Below are positions 16,606 through 25,521 of a DNA stretch of 64,000 bases, piece after piece. The notes beneath the pieces were generated by a model. That model saw only the letters and a list, made by a program, of their open reading frames with translations. It did no database searches and was not told the DNA's origin. How positions within the stretch are numbered: position 1 is the stretch's first letter; each line of letters opens with the position of its first letter. A program made the translations under genes and the position numbers. The stretch spans positions 1,426,001 through 1,490,000 of the forward strand of contig NZ_SOAP01000002.1 of assembly GCF_004364805.1 (NCBI RefSeq), given 5' to 3'. This DNA is from Pelagimonas phthalicica. Lineage in GTDB: Bacteria > Pseudomonadota > Alphaproteobacteria > Rhodobacterales > Rhodobacteraceae.

Positions 16606-18330
16606 TCAATTGTGCACAAATATAGCCCGGCCATTAAGCCGAAAGACTTGCTGGCTTTGCTCGGAAATCGACACAGCGCCTGACTGTACGGCAACCAGAT
16701 CCAGAAGGGTCAGCTGCGCGCCTGCCTTCCCTTGGGGAAGAATGACCTCACCCTCGACCTGCAACTGGTTGTTTTCCAATCTAATTGCCTTGGCTAAAAC
16801 AGACCCACCCAAGTCTCGCAACAGAACCAGGCCGCTGGCCGTCCCGTCCACACGCGGGCCCAGAATCAAGGCGCAGCCGGGAAAGCCATCAAGCTTGTAT
16901 TCGCAGGCGCGCAGCCACAGGCGCGCCGCGTCTTCGGGCAGAGCCTCCCATATTTCACCAGCCAGATCTTGGTCCGGAAGGACCGGCATCACACGGGCCA
17001 ATCTCACGCGATCCACGATGGGGCGATCAGCCCTGCCTTCGACCTCGGGTCGGGCCCGCCCGATGGCATGGCGCAGATCCGGGCGCAATTGCGCGATCTG
17101 GTCCAGAACACGCTGGCCGGGCTTACCCCAATCGCGGGCAAGTTCGCGAAGCGGCAGGTTGATCCCCGCCTCCCCGCGCAAGGCCCGCATGGCCTGAGAC
17201 ATCGACGCGATACGTTCTGGCACCACCAAAGGCGTCAGCCAGATAAAGGCCACCACGAGGCTCGCCAAGGCGAGGCCCAGATTGACCTCACGGATCCGCG
17301 CCATCCAATCGCCGCGCAACAGCAGGGACAGCCCATAGGTCACCCCGTAAATCAGCAAGATCGCCGCCCCAGTGGCCGCCATCAACCGGGTTGGTGTCCA
17401 GCCGTATTGCGCAACGCGCAGACCGACCGACCAGGCCAACAGGCCCGTTAGCAGCGGCAGGATCAAAGCCAGCACAGCCACGCAGATGCGCAACCAACTG
17501 TCCTGCACCTCGCTCATGCGGTCTGCGCCCAGCGCGGCGGCGATTGTCACGATGGTCGCAACCGCCAATCCCGCCAGCAGCTGCGCGTTTAAGGCAACCG
17601 TCCCGCTCCCGCCCCACATGGCCAAAGGTGCCAGAACCGCCGCGCCCAAACCCAGTAATGCGACCAATGGCAAAAAGAAGCGCAGCAACTCCACCATCAG
17701 AAAGGGGGAGACGTCGCTGTCCATATTACGTGCCAGCGCCAGAGCCGCGCCGTAAATCGCCCCCAAAATGACCCAAAACAAGGGTGATCCGACCAGCGTG
17801 ATCATCGCGACTGACAGGCCAGACAGGCGCAAAACACTGCCCACAAGCGTCAGGGAAAAGACCAGAAAGCCGCAAATCAACAGCGCCAGTGCATGGCGTT
17901 GCAGCACCTGCCAGCAACTGCGAAACAGCACCCGATACTGGCTCCAACCGCCCGCCTGCTCGGCTTCGGCAGCCAGCAGCGGTGTCAAGATCGCGGTGAT
18001 CATCCCCCAGGCGAAAATCGGATAGCCCAGGTTCAGAAAGCTTACCACATCTATATGTCGCGATGCGGCCCACCACAGGGCCCCGGCCAGCAGCGCCGCC
18101 GCGCTGGTCGCCCCAACCAGGATCGGCCCAACGCGACCGGTGCCAAGCGCCGAGGCCAGCCAGATGGCCCAGGCGCTTAGCCCGGCAGCAAACGCCAGCA
18201 AGACATGTTCGGACACAAGGGCGTTTTGCCAAAGCCACCACAGGCACCACCCTGCAGCCCCAATCCCGGCCCCAAGAACCGGGAGGGACAGGCGGAATTC
18301 CAACGGCGGAGCGGTTGTGACAGCAGACAT
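16606..18330 (-). CDS. DUF4153 family multi-pass membrane protein
   Basis: A 574-residue inner-membrane protein. About ten to twelve hydrophobic segments fill residues 15-375 (for example LPVLGAGIGAAGWCLWWLW and LALLICGFLVFSLTLVGSV), and the last ~200 residues are soluble. The arrangement fits the DUF4153 family; no function is established for it. It lies between the H-NOX gene and the MttB-like gene on the same strand, with a 77-bp gap upstream of its start. Confidence 0.75.
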   Translation of the reverse strand: MSAVTTAPPLEFRLSLPVLGAGIGAAGWCLWWLWQNALVSEHVLLAFAAGLSAWAIWLASALGTGRVGPILVGATSAAALLAGALWWAASRHIDVVSFLNLGYPIFAWGMITAILTPLLAAEAEQAGGWSQYRVLFRSCWQVLQRHALALLICGFLVFSLTLVGSVLRLSGLSVAMITLVGSPLFWVILGAIYGAALALARNMDSDVSPFLMVELLRFFLPLVALLGLGAAVLAPLAMWGGSGTVALNAQLLAGLAVATIVTIAAALGADRMSEVQDSWLRICVAVLALILPLLTGLLAWSVGLRVAQYGWTPTRLMAATGAAILLIYGVTYGLSLLLRGDWMARIREVNLGLALASLVVAFIWLTPLVVPERIASMSQAMRALRGEAGINLPLRELARDWGKPGQRVLDQIAQLRPDLRHAIGRARPEVEGRADRPIVDRVRLARVMPVLPDQDLAGEIWEALPEDAARLWLRACEYKLDGFPGCALILGPRVDGTASGLVLLRDLGGSVLAKAIRLENNQLQVEGEVILPQGKAGAQLTLLDLVAVQSGAVSISEQSQQVFRLNGRAIFVHN

Positions 18331-18407
18331 GGATACCTCAAACAGGCCAACCCTGCCTGACTCCCTCGCGTTTCACAAGATCAGGCACAGGCCTTCGGAT
18401 CAGGCTC

Positions 18408-19976
18408 CTAAAAATCCGTCGGTGCCCCGCCCTCTTCCTTGCGCTTGTCAACAAAGGCGGCCAGCTCTTCGGCGATGGCCACGTCAAGCGGTGGGGCTTC
18501 GAATTCGTTGAGGATCTGTTTGTAGATCCCATGCGCCCGTTCCGGCGTCCAAATCGCCCCCGCCGCCTCCCAGGCCTCGTAGTTTTTCCAATCCGACAGG
18601 AACGGCTGGTGAAAGGCGGTTTCATAGCGGTCTTGCGTGTGCTGGATGCCAAAGAAATGCCCGTTCGGGCCAACTTCGCGCATCGCCTCCACCGCCAGCG
18701 AGTCATCGGACACGTCGCAGACCTCAGGCTCCATATAGCGCTGGATCTGGCTCAGCACTTCGCAATCCATGATGAACTTTTCCGGGCTGGCAATCAGCCC
18801 GCCCTCCAGCCACCCCGCCGCGTGATAGACCATATCGGTGCCGCTTTGGATCGCCGCCCACAGGCTGTGCTCGGTCTCCCACATGGATTGCCCATCGGGG
18901 ACATTGGCGGCGCAGACCCCGCTGGAGCGCATGGGCAAGCCATAGAACCGCGCCATCTGCCCGGTGATCTGGGTCGCGCGCATATATTCCGGCGTGCCAA
19001 AGGCCGGGGCCCCGGTTTTCATGTCAACGTTTGAGGTAAAGGTCCCGATCATGCAGGGCGCGCCGGGGCGCACCGCCTGCGCCAGCACCACTGCTGCCAA
19101 AGCCTCGGCCAGGGATTGCACCACCGCGCCGGACATGGTCACAGGTGCCATGGCCCCCGCCAAAGTAAAGGGTGTCACCACCAGCGCCTGCCCCCGCGCC
19201 GCCATACGCATCCAGCCATCCAGCATCGGATGGTCATGCTTGAGCGGTGAGGTAGAGTTGATATTGGTATACATGCGCGGGCTGGCTTCGAATTCCTCAT
19301 GGCTCAGCCCATTCGCGATGCGCACCATCTCCATGCCATCCTCGACCCGCTCTTTGCCCAGCGAATAGACATGCATGGCCTTGTCCGACAGCAGCAGCTT
19401 GTCATGCACCGCATCCAGATGGCGCACACGTGGGTGCAGATCCACCGGCTCGACCGGGTAACCGCCACAGAAATGGATCACATTGAAATACTGACTGAGT
19501 TTCAGAAGGTTGCGGAAAAACTCCCGCGTTCCGGGCACTTTGCGGCCAATCTCCATATCCCAGTAGTTCGGCGGCGAAGACACATTGCCGAAATAGATAT
19601 GCCCAGTCCCGAGCGAGATTTGGCGATCCGGGTTGCGTGGGGTCACGGTGAAACTGTCCGGGGCTTTGCCCACCAGCTCCATCACCAGCTCGCGATCCAT
19701 GCGCACATTTTCCCCGCGCACCTCGCATCCGGCCTCTTTCAACACCTTGACCGCTTCGGGGTTCAGGAACTCGATCCCGATCTCTTCGAGCACCCGCATG
19801 GTGGCATCATGAACGCGCTCGACCTCTTCGGGGCGCAAAGGCTCGGTGGGGCGATCACGGTTCTTGATCTTGACCCAGGGGGCCTGTTCCACCGCCTGCA
19901 ATCCGCGCCGTGCCGCCGTACCCCGACGCCCCCCGCCCCTGCGGCGGCCCGTTGTGACGGTTTCAGATTGTGTCAT
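18408..19976 (-). CDS. MttB-superfamily corrinoid methyltransferase (non-pyrrolysine)
   Basis: A 522-residue member of the trimethylamine methyltransferase superfamily. The body shows GHIYFGNVSSPPNYWDME, FCGGYPVEPVDLHPRVRH, NINSTSPLKHD, and SGVCAANVPDGQSMWETE. The frame has no internal amber codon, so it is not a pyrrolysine TMA methyltransferase. Non-Pyl members act on other quaternary amines such as glycine betaine or proline betaine; the substrate here is unknown. ATG 19976 follows AAGGAGG, better than the in-frame ATG at 20006. The N-terminus has an Arg/Gly-rich tail (GRRRGGGRRGTAARRG). No corrinoid protein gene is adjacent. Confidence 0.88.
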   Translation of the reverse strand: MTQSETVTTGRRRGGGRRGTAARRGLQAVEQAPWVKIKNRDRPTEPLRPEEVERVHDATMRVLEEIGIEFLNPEAVKVLKEAGCEVRGENVRMDRELVMELVGKAPDSFTVTPRNPDRQISLGTGHIYFGNVSSPPNYWDMEIGRKVPGTREFFRNLLKLSQYFNVIHFCGGYPVEPVDLHPRVRHLDAVHDKLLLSDKAMHVYSLGKERVEDGMEMVRIANGLSHEEFEASPRMYTNINSTSPLKHDHPMLDGWMRMAARGQALVVTPFTLAGAMAPVTMSGAVVQSLAEALAAVVLAQAVRPGAPCMIGTFTSNVDMKTGAPAFGTPEYMRATQITGQMARFYGLPMRSSGVCAANVPDGQSMWETEHSLWAAIQSGTDMVYHAAGWLEGGLIASPEKFIMDCEVLSQIQRYMEPEVCDVSDDSLAVEAMREVGPNGHFFGIQHTQDRYETAFHQPFLSDWKNYEAWEAAGAIWTPERAHGIYKQILNEFEAPPLDVAIAEELAAFVDKRKEEGGAPTDF

Positions 19977-20155
19977 GTCGCCCTCCTTCATTTCGTTCAA
20001 TGACACAGGACGAGACCGGCACTTACATTCTCATTTGCGACACTTTCTGTCGCGTTCAGCTTGCGGGATTTTGATAGATCGCGCCTCGCCACGGGTCAGG
20101 GATGCATTCGTTTGACACCACAAAAAACAGCGCCCCGGCAAAAACGACCAACGCC

Positions 20156-20854
20156 TCAGCGCATCAGCAGCCAATCGGTCAAACCGCCAATATCGGGCAA
20201 GACGATATCCGCCAGCGGTTCCAGCTCGACCGCTTCGGCTGGCCCGGTCAGCACCCCAACCGTCTGCATCCCCGCGGCCCGCCCCGCCATCAGATCATGG
20301 GTGCTGTCCCCCACCATCACGCAGCGGCCTGGATCGACATTGACCGAGATCGCATAGGCCAGCAGCGGGTCGGGTGATGGTTTCGCGCCAAAACCGCTGT
20401 CAAACCCGGCGATAAAGTCGAACATGCCTTCGACGCCAGCATTCTGCAAATGCGCCCGTGCGGCATATTCGGTGTCGTTGGTCATCACGCCCAGCGCCAG
20501 ATCCATCGCCGCCAATTGTGCCAGAAACGGCACCAGGGGCACCGCCTGTGACAGTGGCGCATCCGCCGCCGCGCGCATCAGGATCTCTTCGACCTCATCC
20601 AGGCTGCGCCCCGGCAATACCCGCGCCAGACACTCTGCCGCCTCGCGGTTTGTCCCCGCGATCACCAGACTGTCGGGATGAAACCGCTTGGCCGCCAGAT
20701 CATAGCGCGCCGAAGCGGCCATGGCCTGTTCCAGCTCCGCATCGCCCTCGGCCAGAAAGGTGATCATCTCACCGCCCCAGACATCCCAGGTGGCCCCAAA
20801 ATCAAAGAGAGTTCCGTCCTTGTCGAAAAGAACCGCGTCCGCGCGCAAAGTCAT
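20156..20854 (-). CDS. HAD-family hydrolase (phosphoglycolate phosphatase-like)
   Basis: A 232-residue HAD phosphatase. Motif I is LFDKDGTLFDFG (nucleophile Asp then Asp), motif II is in VMTNDTE, and motif IV is MVGDSTHDLMAGRAAG. Members remove phosphate from small metabolites such as 2-phosphoglycolate; the exact substrate is not readable. The longer frame starts at TTG 20860, but ATG 20854 overlaps the DUF3572 stop as ATGA and is preferred. The two genes are therefore translationally coupled. Confidence 0.87.
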   Translation of the reverse strand: MTLRADAVLFDKDGTLFDFGATWDVWGGEMITFLAEGDAELEQAMAASARYDLAAKRFHPDSLVIAGTNREAAECLARVLPGRSLDEVEEILMRAAADAPLSQAVPLVPFLAQLAAMDLALGVMTNDTEYAARAHLQNAGVEGMFDFIAGFDSGFGAKPSPDPLLAYAISVNVDPGRCVMVGDSTHDLMAGRAAGMQTVGVLTGPAEAVELEPLADIVLPDIGGLTDWLLMR

Positions 20855-21135
20855 GTCCAATGTACCTGTCCACCGCCGGGCAACACCGCCCGCGCCTGCA
20901 TGACGCTTTCATAGGGTATATTCTGGGCATCGCAAAACCCGATCACCCAGGCATCATCCATTAACAGAAAATCCAGGACCGAGGCTTGAAACTCCGGGTC
21001 TTGCAGATTTGCGCGAACATCCGCCTCTGACGCCCCGGAGGACCCCATAAACACCGGAAAAAGCTCATCATTTGCGGCCAGCCAGGCCACCGCGTGCAGG
21101 CCAATTGTTTCAGCCGCATCAAGAGAAAGTGTCAT
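20851..21135 (-). CDS. DUF3572 family protein
   Basis: A 94-residue alphaproteobacterial protein of unknown function. It matches the family throughout: DAAETIGLHAVAWLAANDEL, PVFMGSSGASEADVR, VLDFLLMDDAWVIGFCD and GGGQVHWT at the C-terminus. The start at 21135 gives the usual MTLSLDAAET; the longer frame from 21168 has no support. It overlaps the HAD gene by 4 bp and is divergent from the PleD-like gene. Confidence 0.85.
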   Translation of the reverse strand: MTLSLDAAETIGLHAVAWLAANDELFPVFMGSSGASEADVRANLQDPEFQASVLDFLLMDDAWVIGFCDAQNIPYESVMQARAVLPGGGQVHWT

Positions 21136-21253
21136 TGTGATCAAATTCCGAAAGGGTTTCTTAACCAATCTTCATCAAATCTGAGAGCAACAGGAAGTGC
21201 AAGCAGGCAGGTGCCGAGTCTTAACGGACTGCCCAAGCGCAAGGAAGAACCAT

Positions 21254-22726
21254 ATGACAGGTCGAATTCTCGTGGTGGACCCAGTCCCGACGAACCGAAT
21301 CATCCTTCGGGTGAAACTGTCCGCCGCCTTTTACGAGGTGGTGCAGGCAGCGTCGGGTAAGGCGGCCCTGGCCATGATGAAAAAGGCCAAGCCGGATTTG
21401 GTCATGACCGCGTCGGATCTGCCGGATATGACCGGGCGCGCCTTGGTTCAGGCCCTGCGTGGGCAGGATGGCGGCGTGCGACTGCCGGTTGTCATGCTGC
21501 ATGGTGATGATGATCCCGGCGAACGGCTGGCCTCGCTGGCGGCGGGGGCCGATGATGTGCTGGCCCGTCCGATTGATGATCTGGTGATGCTGGCGCGGCT
21601 GCGCTCGCTCTTGCGGGCCCGCGATGCCGAAGCCGAATTGCAGCTGCGCGACGATACCCGCCGCGCGCTTGGTCTGGCCGAACAACCCGCCGAATTTGCC
21701 ACCCCCGCCCATGTTGCGCTGATTCCCACCGGGCGCCAGCCCGAAGCGGAAAAGATTGTCTCGGATCTCAGCGCCGAATTGCGCGACCGTATCACTCTGG
21801 TCGATCCCGAGGATGCGCTGCGCGAACGCCGCCCTGCCCCGGATGTGATCGTGATCGCCGAAGGTCCCGGCGGCAATGGCGAGGGGCTGACCCTGCTGGC
21901 ACAAATGCGCGCCTCGACTCTGACGCGCCATGCCTCGCTGATCTATGTGGCCCAGCCCCATCAACGCCGTGAGGCGGCCAGTGCGCTGGATATGGGGGCC
22001 AATGACCTTTTGGCGGGCGGGCTGGAGCTACAGGAACTGTCGCTGCGCCTGAAAAAACAGATCGAGCGTAAACGCACCGCCGACCGGCTGCGCGCCAATA
22101 TGCAGGATGGGTTGCGAGCAGCGGTGACTGATCCGCTGACCGGTCTCTATAACCGCCGCTACACCCTGCCCCATCTCAACCGCCTGGCCGAACGCTCGGC
22201 CCGTCAGGGGCGCCCCTATGCGGTGCTGGTGCTGGATCTTGATCACTTCAAACAGGTGAATGACAAATTTGGCCACCCCGCTGGTGACGCCGTGCTGGTA
22301 TCGCTCGCGCAACGTCTCAAGGATAATCTGCGCGCGGCGGATCTGATCTCGCGCTGGGGCGGGGAGGAGTTTCTGATTGCCATGCCCGATACCGGCCGCA
22401 TGGCCGCCCAACGCACCGCCGAACGCCTCTGTCAGATCATGGCCGAGCACCCGGTGATGTTGCCCGGTGGGGCGCGGATCACTGTGACCCTGTCCATCGG
22501 CGTCGCCACCGCCTCGCGCGAGGGGGAAACCGCCCCGCTGGCACTGATCGACCGTGCCGACAAGGCGCTTTATATGGCCAAACAAGAGGGCCGCAATCGC
22601 GTCGTCACCGCGGAACGCACCAAACCCCTGCCGCGCCGCAACCCGACCCAGGTAGAAACTGTTCAGGCAAGCCCGGCCCTGTCGCAAAACGGCACTGGCC
22701 CGCAGGTCAATCGCGGACGTTATTGA
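21254..22726 (+). CDS. pleD: PleD-like diguanylate cyclase with a degenerate receiver domain
   Basis: A 490-residue protein with the PleD layout: receiver 1 (about 1-120), receiver-like domain 2 (about 150-290) and GGDEF (about 315-480). ATG 21254 sits behind AAGGAAG. The GGDEF site reads RWGGEEF, and an RxxD inhibitory site (RAAD) lies five residues upstream, so cyclase activity is likely. In receiver 1, the acidic pair is VDP instead of VDD, and the phospho-acceptor position in PDLVMTASDLP is alanine. Phosphorylation by a kinase therefore looks impossible at the normal site. The gene stands alone and ends in a hairpin terminator. Confidence 0.85.
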   Translation: MTGRILVVDPVPTNRIILRVKLSAAFYEVVQAASGKAALAMMKKAKPDLVMTASDLPDMTGRALVQALRGQDGGVRLPVVMLHGDDDPGERLASLAAGADDVLARPIDDLVMLARLRSLLRARDAEAELQLRDDTRRALGLAEQPAEFATPAHVALIPTGRQPEAEKIVSDLSAELRDRITLVDPEDALRERRPAPDVIVIAEGPGGNGEGLTLLAQMRASTLTRHASLIYVAQPHQRREAASALDMGANDLLAGGLELQELSLRLKKQIERKRTADRLRANMQDGLRAAVTDPLTGLYNRRYTLPHLNRLAERSARQGRPYAVLVLDLDHFKQVNDKFGHPAGDAVLVSLAQRLKDNLRAADLISRWGGEEFLIAMPDTGRMAAQRTAERLCQIMAEHPVMLPGGARITVTLSIGVATASREGETAPLALIDRADKALYMAKQEGRNRVVTAERTKPLPRRNPTQVETVQASPALSQNGTGPQVNRGRY

Positions 22727-22740
22727 GGAACAAACCAAAC

Positions 22741-22763
22741 CCAAGGCCCGCCAAGGGCCTTGG
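22741..22763. terminator. Hairpin terminator between pleD and the metal-sensor gene
   Basis: Perfect 9-bp stem CCAAGGCCC/GGGCCTTGG with a GCCAA loop, followed on the plus strand by ATCTTCTCTT. It lies between convergent genes and may serve both. Confidence 0.75.
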
Positions 22764-22771
22764 ATCTTCTC

Positions 22772-23275
22772 TTAGTCCCGATCCTTGCGCCAATGCTTGC
22801 GCCGTTTGGACAAGCGCGAGATTTCTTCCTCTAGCCGATCCGCATAAGCCGCGCGTTCCTCTGGGCTGAGCTTTTCAAGGTAATCGCTCAGAATCTCCTG
22901 ACCATTGCCGCGACGGCTTTCGGCCAGGGCTTTTTGATTGACAATCACCGTATCAAACCGGGCGCGATCAAACGGGTCCTCGCGTAGAACCTCCAACGCC
23001 TCCTGATAGCTTTCAACCCAGCCGCCGCGCTCCTTTTTATCCTTCTGCCAGAAAGAGCGGCGCAGCTCGCGCCCCAACTCCTTGCGCTGATCATCGTCAA
23101 AAGCGCGGGTAAAGGGCAGCACAGGATCAGACCGGTGGTGATCGCGCGGCGGCGGCCCGCCCTTGGCGAACATGCCAACAACCAGACCAACGATCACCAG
23201 ATTAAAGGCCAGCGAAACGAACAGTAAAATCCGCATCCTGCGCCCCAGGGGTGGCTTTTGTTTTGCCTTGGACAT
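22772..23275 (-). CDS. Periplasmic heavy-metal-sensor / Spy-CpxP-like protein
   Basis: A 167-residue protein anchored by one N-terminal membrane helix (MRILLFVSLAFNLVIVGLVV). The periplasmic part is helical and charged, with FDDDQRKELGRELRRSFWQ, REDPFDRARFDTVIVNQKAL and LSPEERAAYADRLEEEI, the LTxxQ-like pattern of the Spy/CpxP/CnrX-type family. Such proteins sense metals or act as periplasmic chaperones. It is the last gene after the sigma factor and anti-sigma-like genes, 2 bp apart, so it probably modulates the sigma factor. Confidence 0.72.
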   Translation of the reverse strand: MSKAKQKPPLGRRMRILLFVSLAFNLVIVGLVVGMFAKGGPPPRDHHRSDPVLPFTRAFDDDQRKELGRELRRSFWQKDKKERGGWVESYQEALEVLREDPFDRARFDTVIVNQKALAESRRGNGQEILSDYLEKLSPEERAAYADRLEEEISRLSKRRKHWRKDRD

Positions 23276-23277
23276 GC

Positions 23278-23637
23278 TCAGCCTTCCATCATCGCCAGGT
23301 CAAACCCGCTGGTCGGATCAATTTCAACGCCACCCAAACCGGCGGTTTGGGCCCAGAGATCATACAAAGCATCCGGCGGGGCAACCCCGATCCACACGCC
23401 CGTGGCGCAGGCCGCGGCCAGGCCGGCGGCACCGGGCCAACCGCCCACCGATTGCAGGAATTGCTGCCAAAGCCCGGGCCGTGTCACCGCAGCCGGGCTT
23501 GGCAAAGCCGCTAGGGCATCTGCCTCGATCCGGGCCATGAAATCGCCGCTGGGCAAAGGCTCTTCGGCGCGCGCGGCGGCGAAAAAGCTGTCCAGCTCGA
23601 AATCCCCATCAGGGGCGGTCTTTTTGCTATCCGTCAT
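23278..23637 (-). CDS. Small membrane protein, probable anti-sigma factor
   Basis: A 119-residue protein overlapping the sigma-factor gene by 11 bp. The N-terminal ~60 residues are soluble (DFELDSFFAAARAEEPLPSG), a single hydrophobic segment follows (AAGLAAACATGVWIGVAP), and the C-terminus is periplasmic if the segment crosses the membrane. Position, size and topology suit an anti-sigma factor, but no ZAS zinc motif or other defining sequence is present. The function is inferred from context only. Confidence 0.6.
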   Translation of the reverse strand: MTDSKKTAPDGDFELDSFFAAARAEEPLPSGDFMARIEADALAALPSPAAVTRPGLWQQFLQSVGGWPGAAGLAAACATGVWIGVAPPDALYDLWAQTAGLGGVEIDPTSGFDLAMMEG

Positions 23638-24223
23638 CGTCTTCGTACCCCAGTTCGGACCGCCGCCCGCTCAAAATCGCTTCGAGCGCGCGTTTTCCCC
23701 TTGCGGTCAAGCTTTCCACAGCGCGTGGGCCAATGTCCATGATCTGACCGATCTCAGGGTTCGACAACCCCTCGATATGGCGCAGGATCACCGCCTGTCT
23801 CTGGCGGTCGGGCAATTGGTTCAGCGCGTTTTGCAGGGCCTCGGCCCGTGCATTTTGTTGCATCTGATGCGCGGCTGTGGGCGCATTATCTGCGATTTCA
23901 GGCACCGCATCCAGATCAGGCCCGCTGCGGCGCTTGCGCATCCGGTCGATGCACATATTCGCCGTCACTCGGTAGAGCCAGGTGGTCACCTTGGCCTCGC
24001 CCACGCGCCAGCTTGGTGCGATGCGCCACAGTTTCAGCAAAGCATCCTGTGCCACATCTTCGGCCTCAGCCCGATCCCCAAGCATCCGCATGGCATGGGC
24101 AAACACCCGAGGCCCCAAACGCCCGGTCAGCGCCCGTGCAGCCGCCGCGTCGCCACCGGCAAAAGCTAGCAGCAAATCTTCGTCACCGCGATCATTCATG
24201 GCGTCATAGGGCATCTGATCCAT
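23627..24223 (-). CDS. ECF-type RNA polymerase sigma factor
   Basis: A 198-residue alternative sigma factor. Region 2 spans about residues 35-105 (AHAMRMLGDRAEAEDVAQDA, TTWLYRVTANMCIDRMRKR), and region 4 about 130-190 (LNQLPDRQRQAVILRHIEG, SNPEIGQIMDIGPRAVESL). It is transcribed after an EF-hand protein gene and before an overlapping anti-sigma-like gene and a Spy-like gene. The set suggests an envelope or metal/calcium response. The promoter recognised is unknown. Confidence 0.88.
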   Translation of the reverse strand: MDQMPYDAMNDRGDEDLLLAFAGGDAAAARALTGRLGPRVFAHAMRMLGDRAEAEDVAQDALLKLWRIAPSWRVGEAKVTTWLYRVTANMCIDRMRKRRSGPDLDAVPEIADNAPTAAHQMQQNARAEALQNALNQLPDRQRQAVILRHIEGLSNPEIGQIMDIGPRAVESLTARGKRALEAILSGRRSELGYEDDDG

Positions 24224-24297
24224 TCCAAAGCGCTACCCTTTCGGGCCGCGCCGTGCAATGCCCGGGGCCAAATCATCGGCCCCGGACCACTCACCAC

Positions 24298-24852
24298 TTA
24301 GTAGTGGCCGCGACCATGACCGTGGCGTTTGCCAAAGCCTTTGCGGTTGCCCATGTTGGCCATGGCGGTCTCGACCTCTTCCTTGGTCAACACGCCATCG
24401 TTATTGGCATCGGCATGTTCAAACAGACGCAGGGCGCGATCCCCTTTGCCCTTGCCTTTGCGACCTTCACCGCGCGCTTCCATCTCTTCCATGGACAGCT
24501 TGCCGTCTTTATCCGCATCCAGACGCTCGATCATCTTGGCGATACGGTCGTCGCGAAGGGCAGCGCGGGCCGCGTCGCGTTTTTCAGCCGCAGCTTTCAG
24601 CTCGGCATCGCTCAGGAAACCGTCACCATCAGTATCAGCCGCCTCAAAGCGCAGTTTTGGCGCGTTTTCGACTTCTTCCTTGGTGATCTGGCCGTCGCTA
24701 TTGGCATCCAGTTGCTCAAACAGCATATCGGTATTCGGCATACCGCGCATACCGCCCGGGCCTTTGCCATGCTGCATGCCTGCTGCGGAGGCCAAGCTTG
24801 CGCCGCCCAAAGCCAAAATCAGAACGCCGCCCAAAAGTGTTGCCTTTTTCAT
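24298..24852 (-). CDS. Exported EF-hand calcium-binding protein
   Basis: A 184-residue protein with a signal peptide (KKATLLGGVLILALGGASLA, cleavage near ASAAG). Four EF-hand loops are visible: DANSDGQITKEE, DTDGDGFLSDAE, DADKDGKLSMEE and DANNDGVLTKEE, all with the DxDxDG spacing that coordinates Ca2+. The C-terminus is His/Gly-rich (KRHGHGRGHY), which could bind other metals. It is 74 bp upstream of the ECF sigma gene on the same strand, so it may be the periplasmic metal-binding part of that system. Its start faces a 252-bp divergent region. Confidence 0.88.
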   Translation of the reverse strand: MKKATLLGGVLILALGGASLASAAGMQHGKGPGGMRGMPNTDMLFEQLDANSDGQITKEEVENAPKLRFEAADTDGDGFLSDAELKAAAEKRDAARAALRDDRIAKMIERLDADKDGKLSMEEMEARGEGRKGKGKGDRALRLFEHADANNDGVLTKEEVETAMANMGNRKGFGKRHGHGRGHY

Positions 24853-25104
24853 TTCCAGGTCTCCATTTCCTGTTCTTTGCTTTATGAAACCGCCCGCTCT
24901 CTCGGGCGTCTCTGCAGGGTTTCACGGGCCAGGTTTTGGGTTCCGTCGCAAAAAACTGAAAAAACTTTGCACAGGGGCAAGAAAAATCTGCTCTGCCCTC
25001 GCGACATCCCGCCGCAAGGACGTTTTGCGGCCTAGGCGAAATCGCCCCCTTGCGGCCATTCTACAGCTTCAACAGGAACAAAGCCCATCGGTGCCCCCAG
25101 ACAT

Positions 25105-25497
25105 ATGGCAGATCGACCAAAGACAGGTTTGGCCAAACGTGACACGCGTGTTTCCATCATGCGTGGCTTGCATGGGCGCTGCCCCAATTGCGGGTCCGGG
25201 CCGCTTTTGTCCAGTTACCTGCGGGTGCGCGACCATTGCCCGGTCTGTCTGGAAAAGCTGCGCAAGCACAGGGTCACGAACGCCCCGGCCTATGTGACCA
25301 TTTTTCTGGTCACTTTGATCATGGCACCGTTTTTGACCTTTGTCTTTGTCCAATTCCATCCCGATCCGCTGGTGCTGTTCACGATTTTTGCGGTTGGATG
25401 TGTTGGGTTGTCGCTTTACCTTCTCCCCAAGATGAAGGGCGCAATCGTTGCCTTCCAATGGGCACGCCGCCTATATGGGTTTGCAGAGCCCAAATAA
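25105..25497 (+). CDS. DUF983 family membrane protein
   Basis: A 130-residue protein. An N-terminal zinc-finger-like part has two CxxC pairs (CPNCGSGPLL and DHCPVCLEKL), followed by two membrane helices (VTIFLVTLIMAPFLTFVFVQ, then LFTIFAVGCVGLSLYLLP). DUF983 is common in alphaproteobacteria, often near cytochrome oxidase or NUDIX genes; its role is unknown. It is 24 bp upstream of the NUDIX gene and probably co-transcribed. Confidence 0.85.
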   Translation: MADRPKTGLAKRDTRVSIMRGLHGRCPNCGSGPLLSSYLRVRDHCPVCLEKLRKHRVTNAPAYVTIFLVTLIMAPFLTFVFVQFHPDPLVLFTIFAVGCVGLSLYLLPKMKGAIVAFQWARRLYGFAEPK

Positions 25498-25521
25498 TCT
25501 GTCGGGCAAAACGGGGGCAGA

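Noticed and set aside
18408-19976. Pyrrolysine-containing TMA methyltransferase
   Set aside because: The MttB-like frame has no in-frame amber codon, so it is a non-pyrrolysine member.
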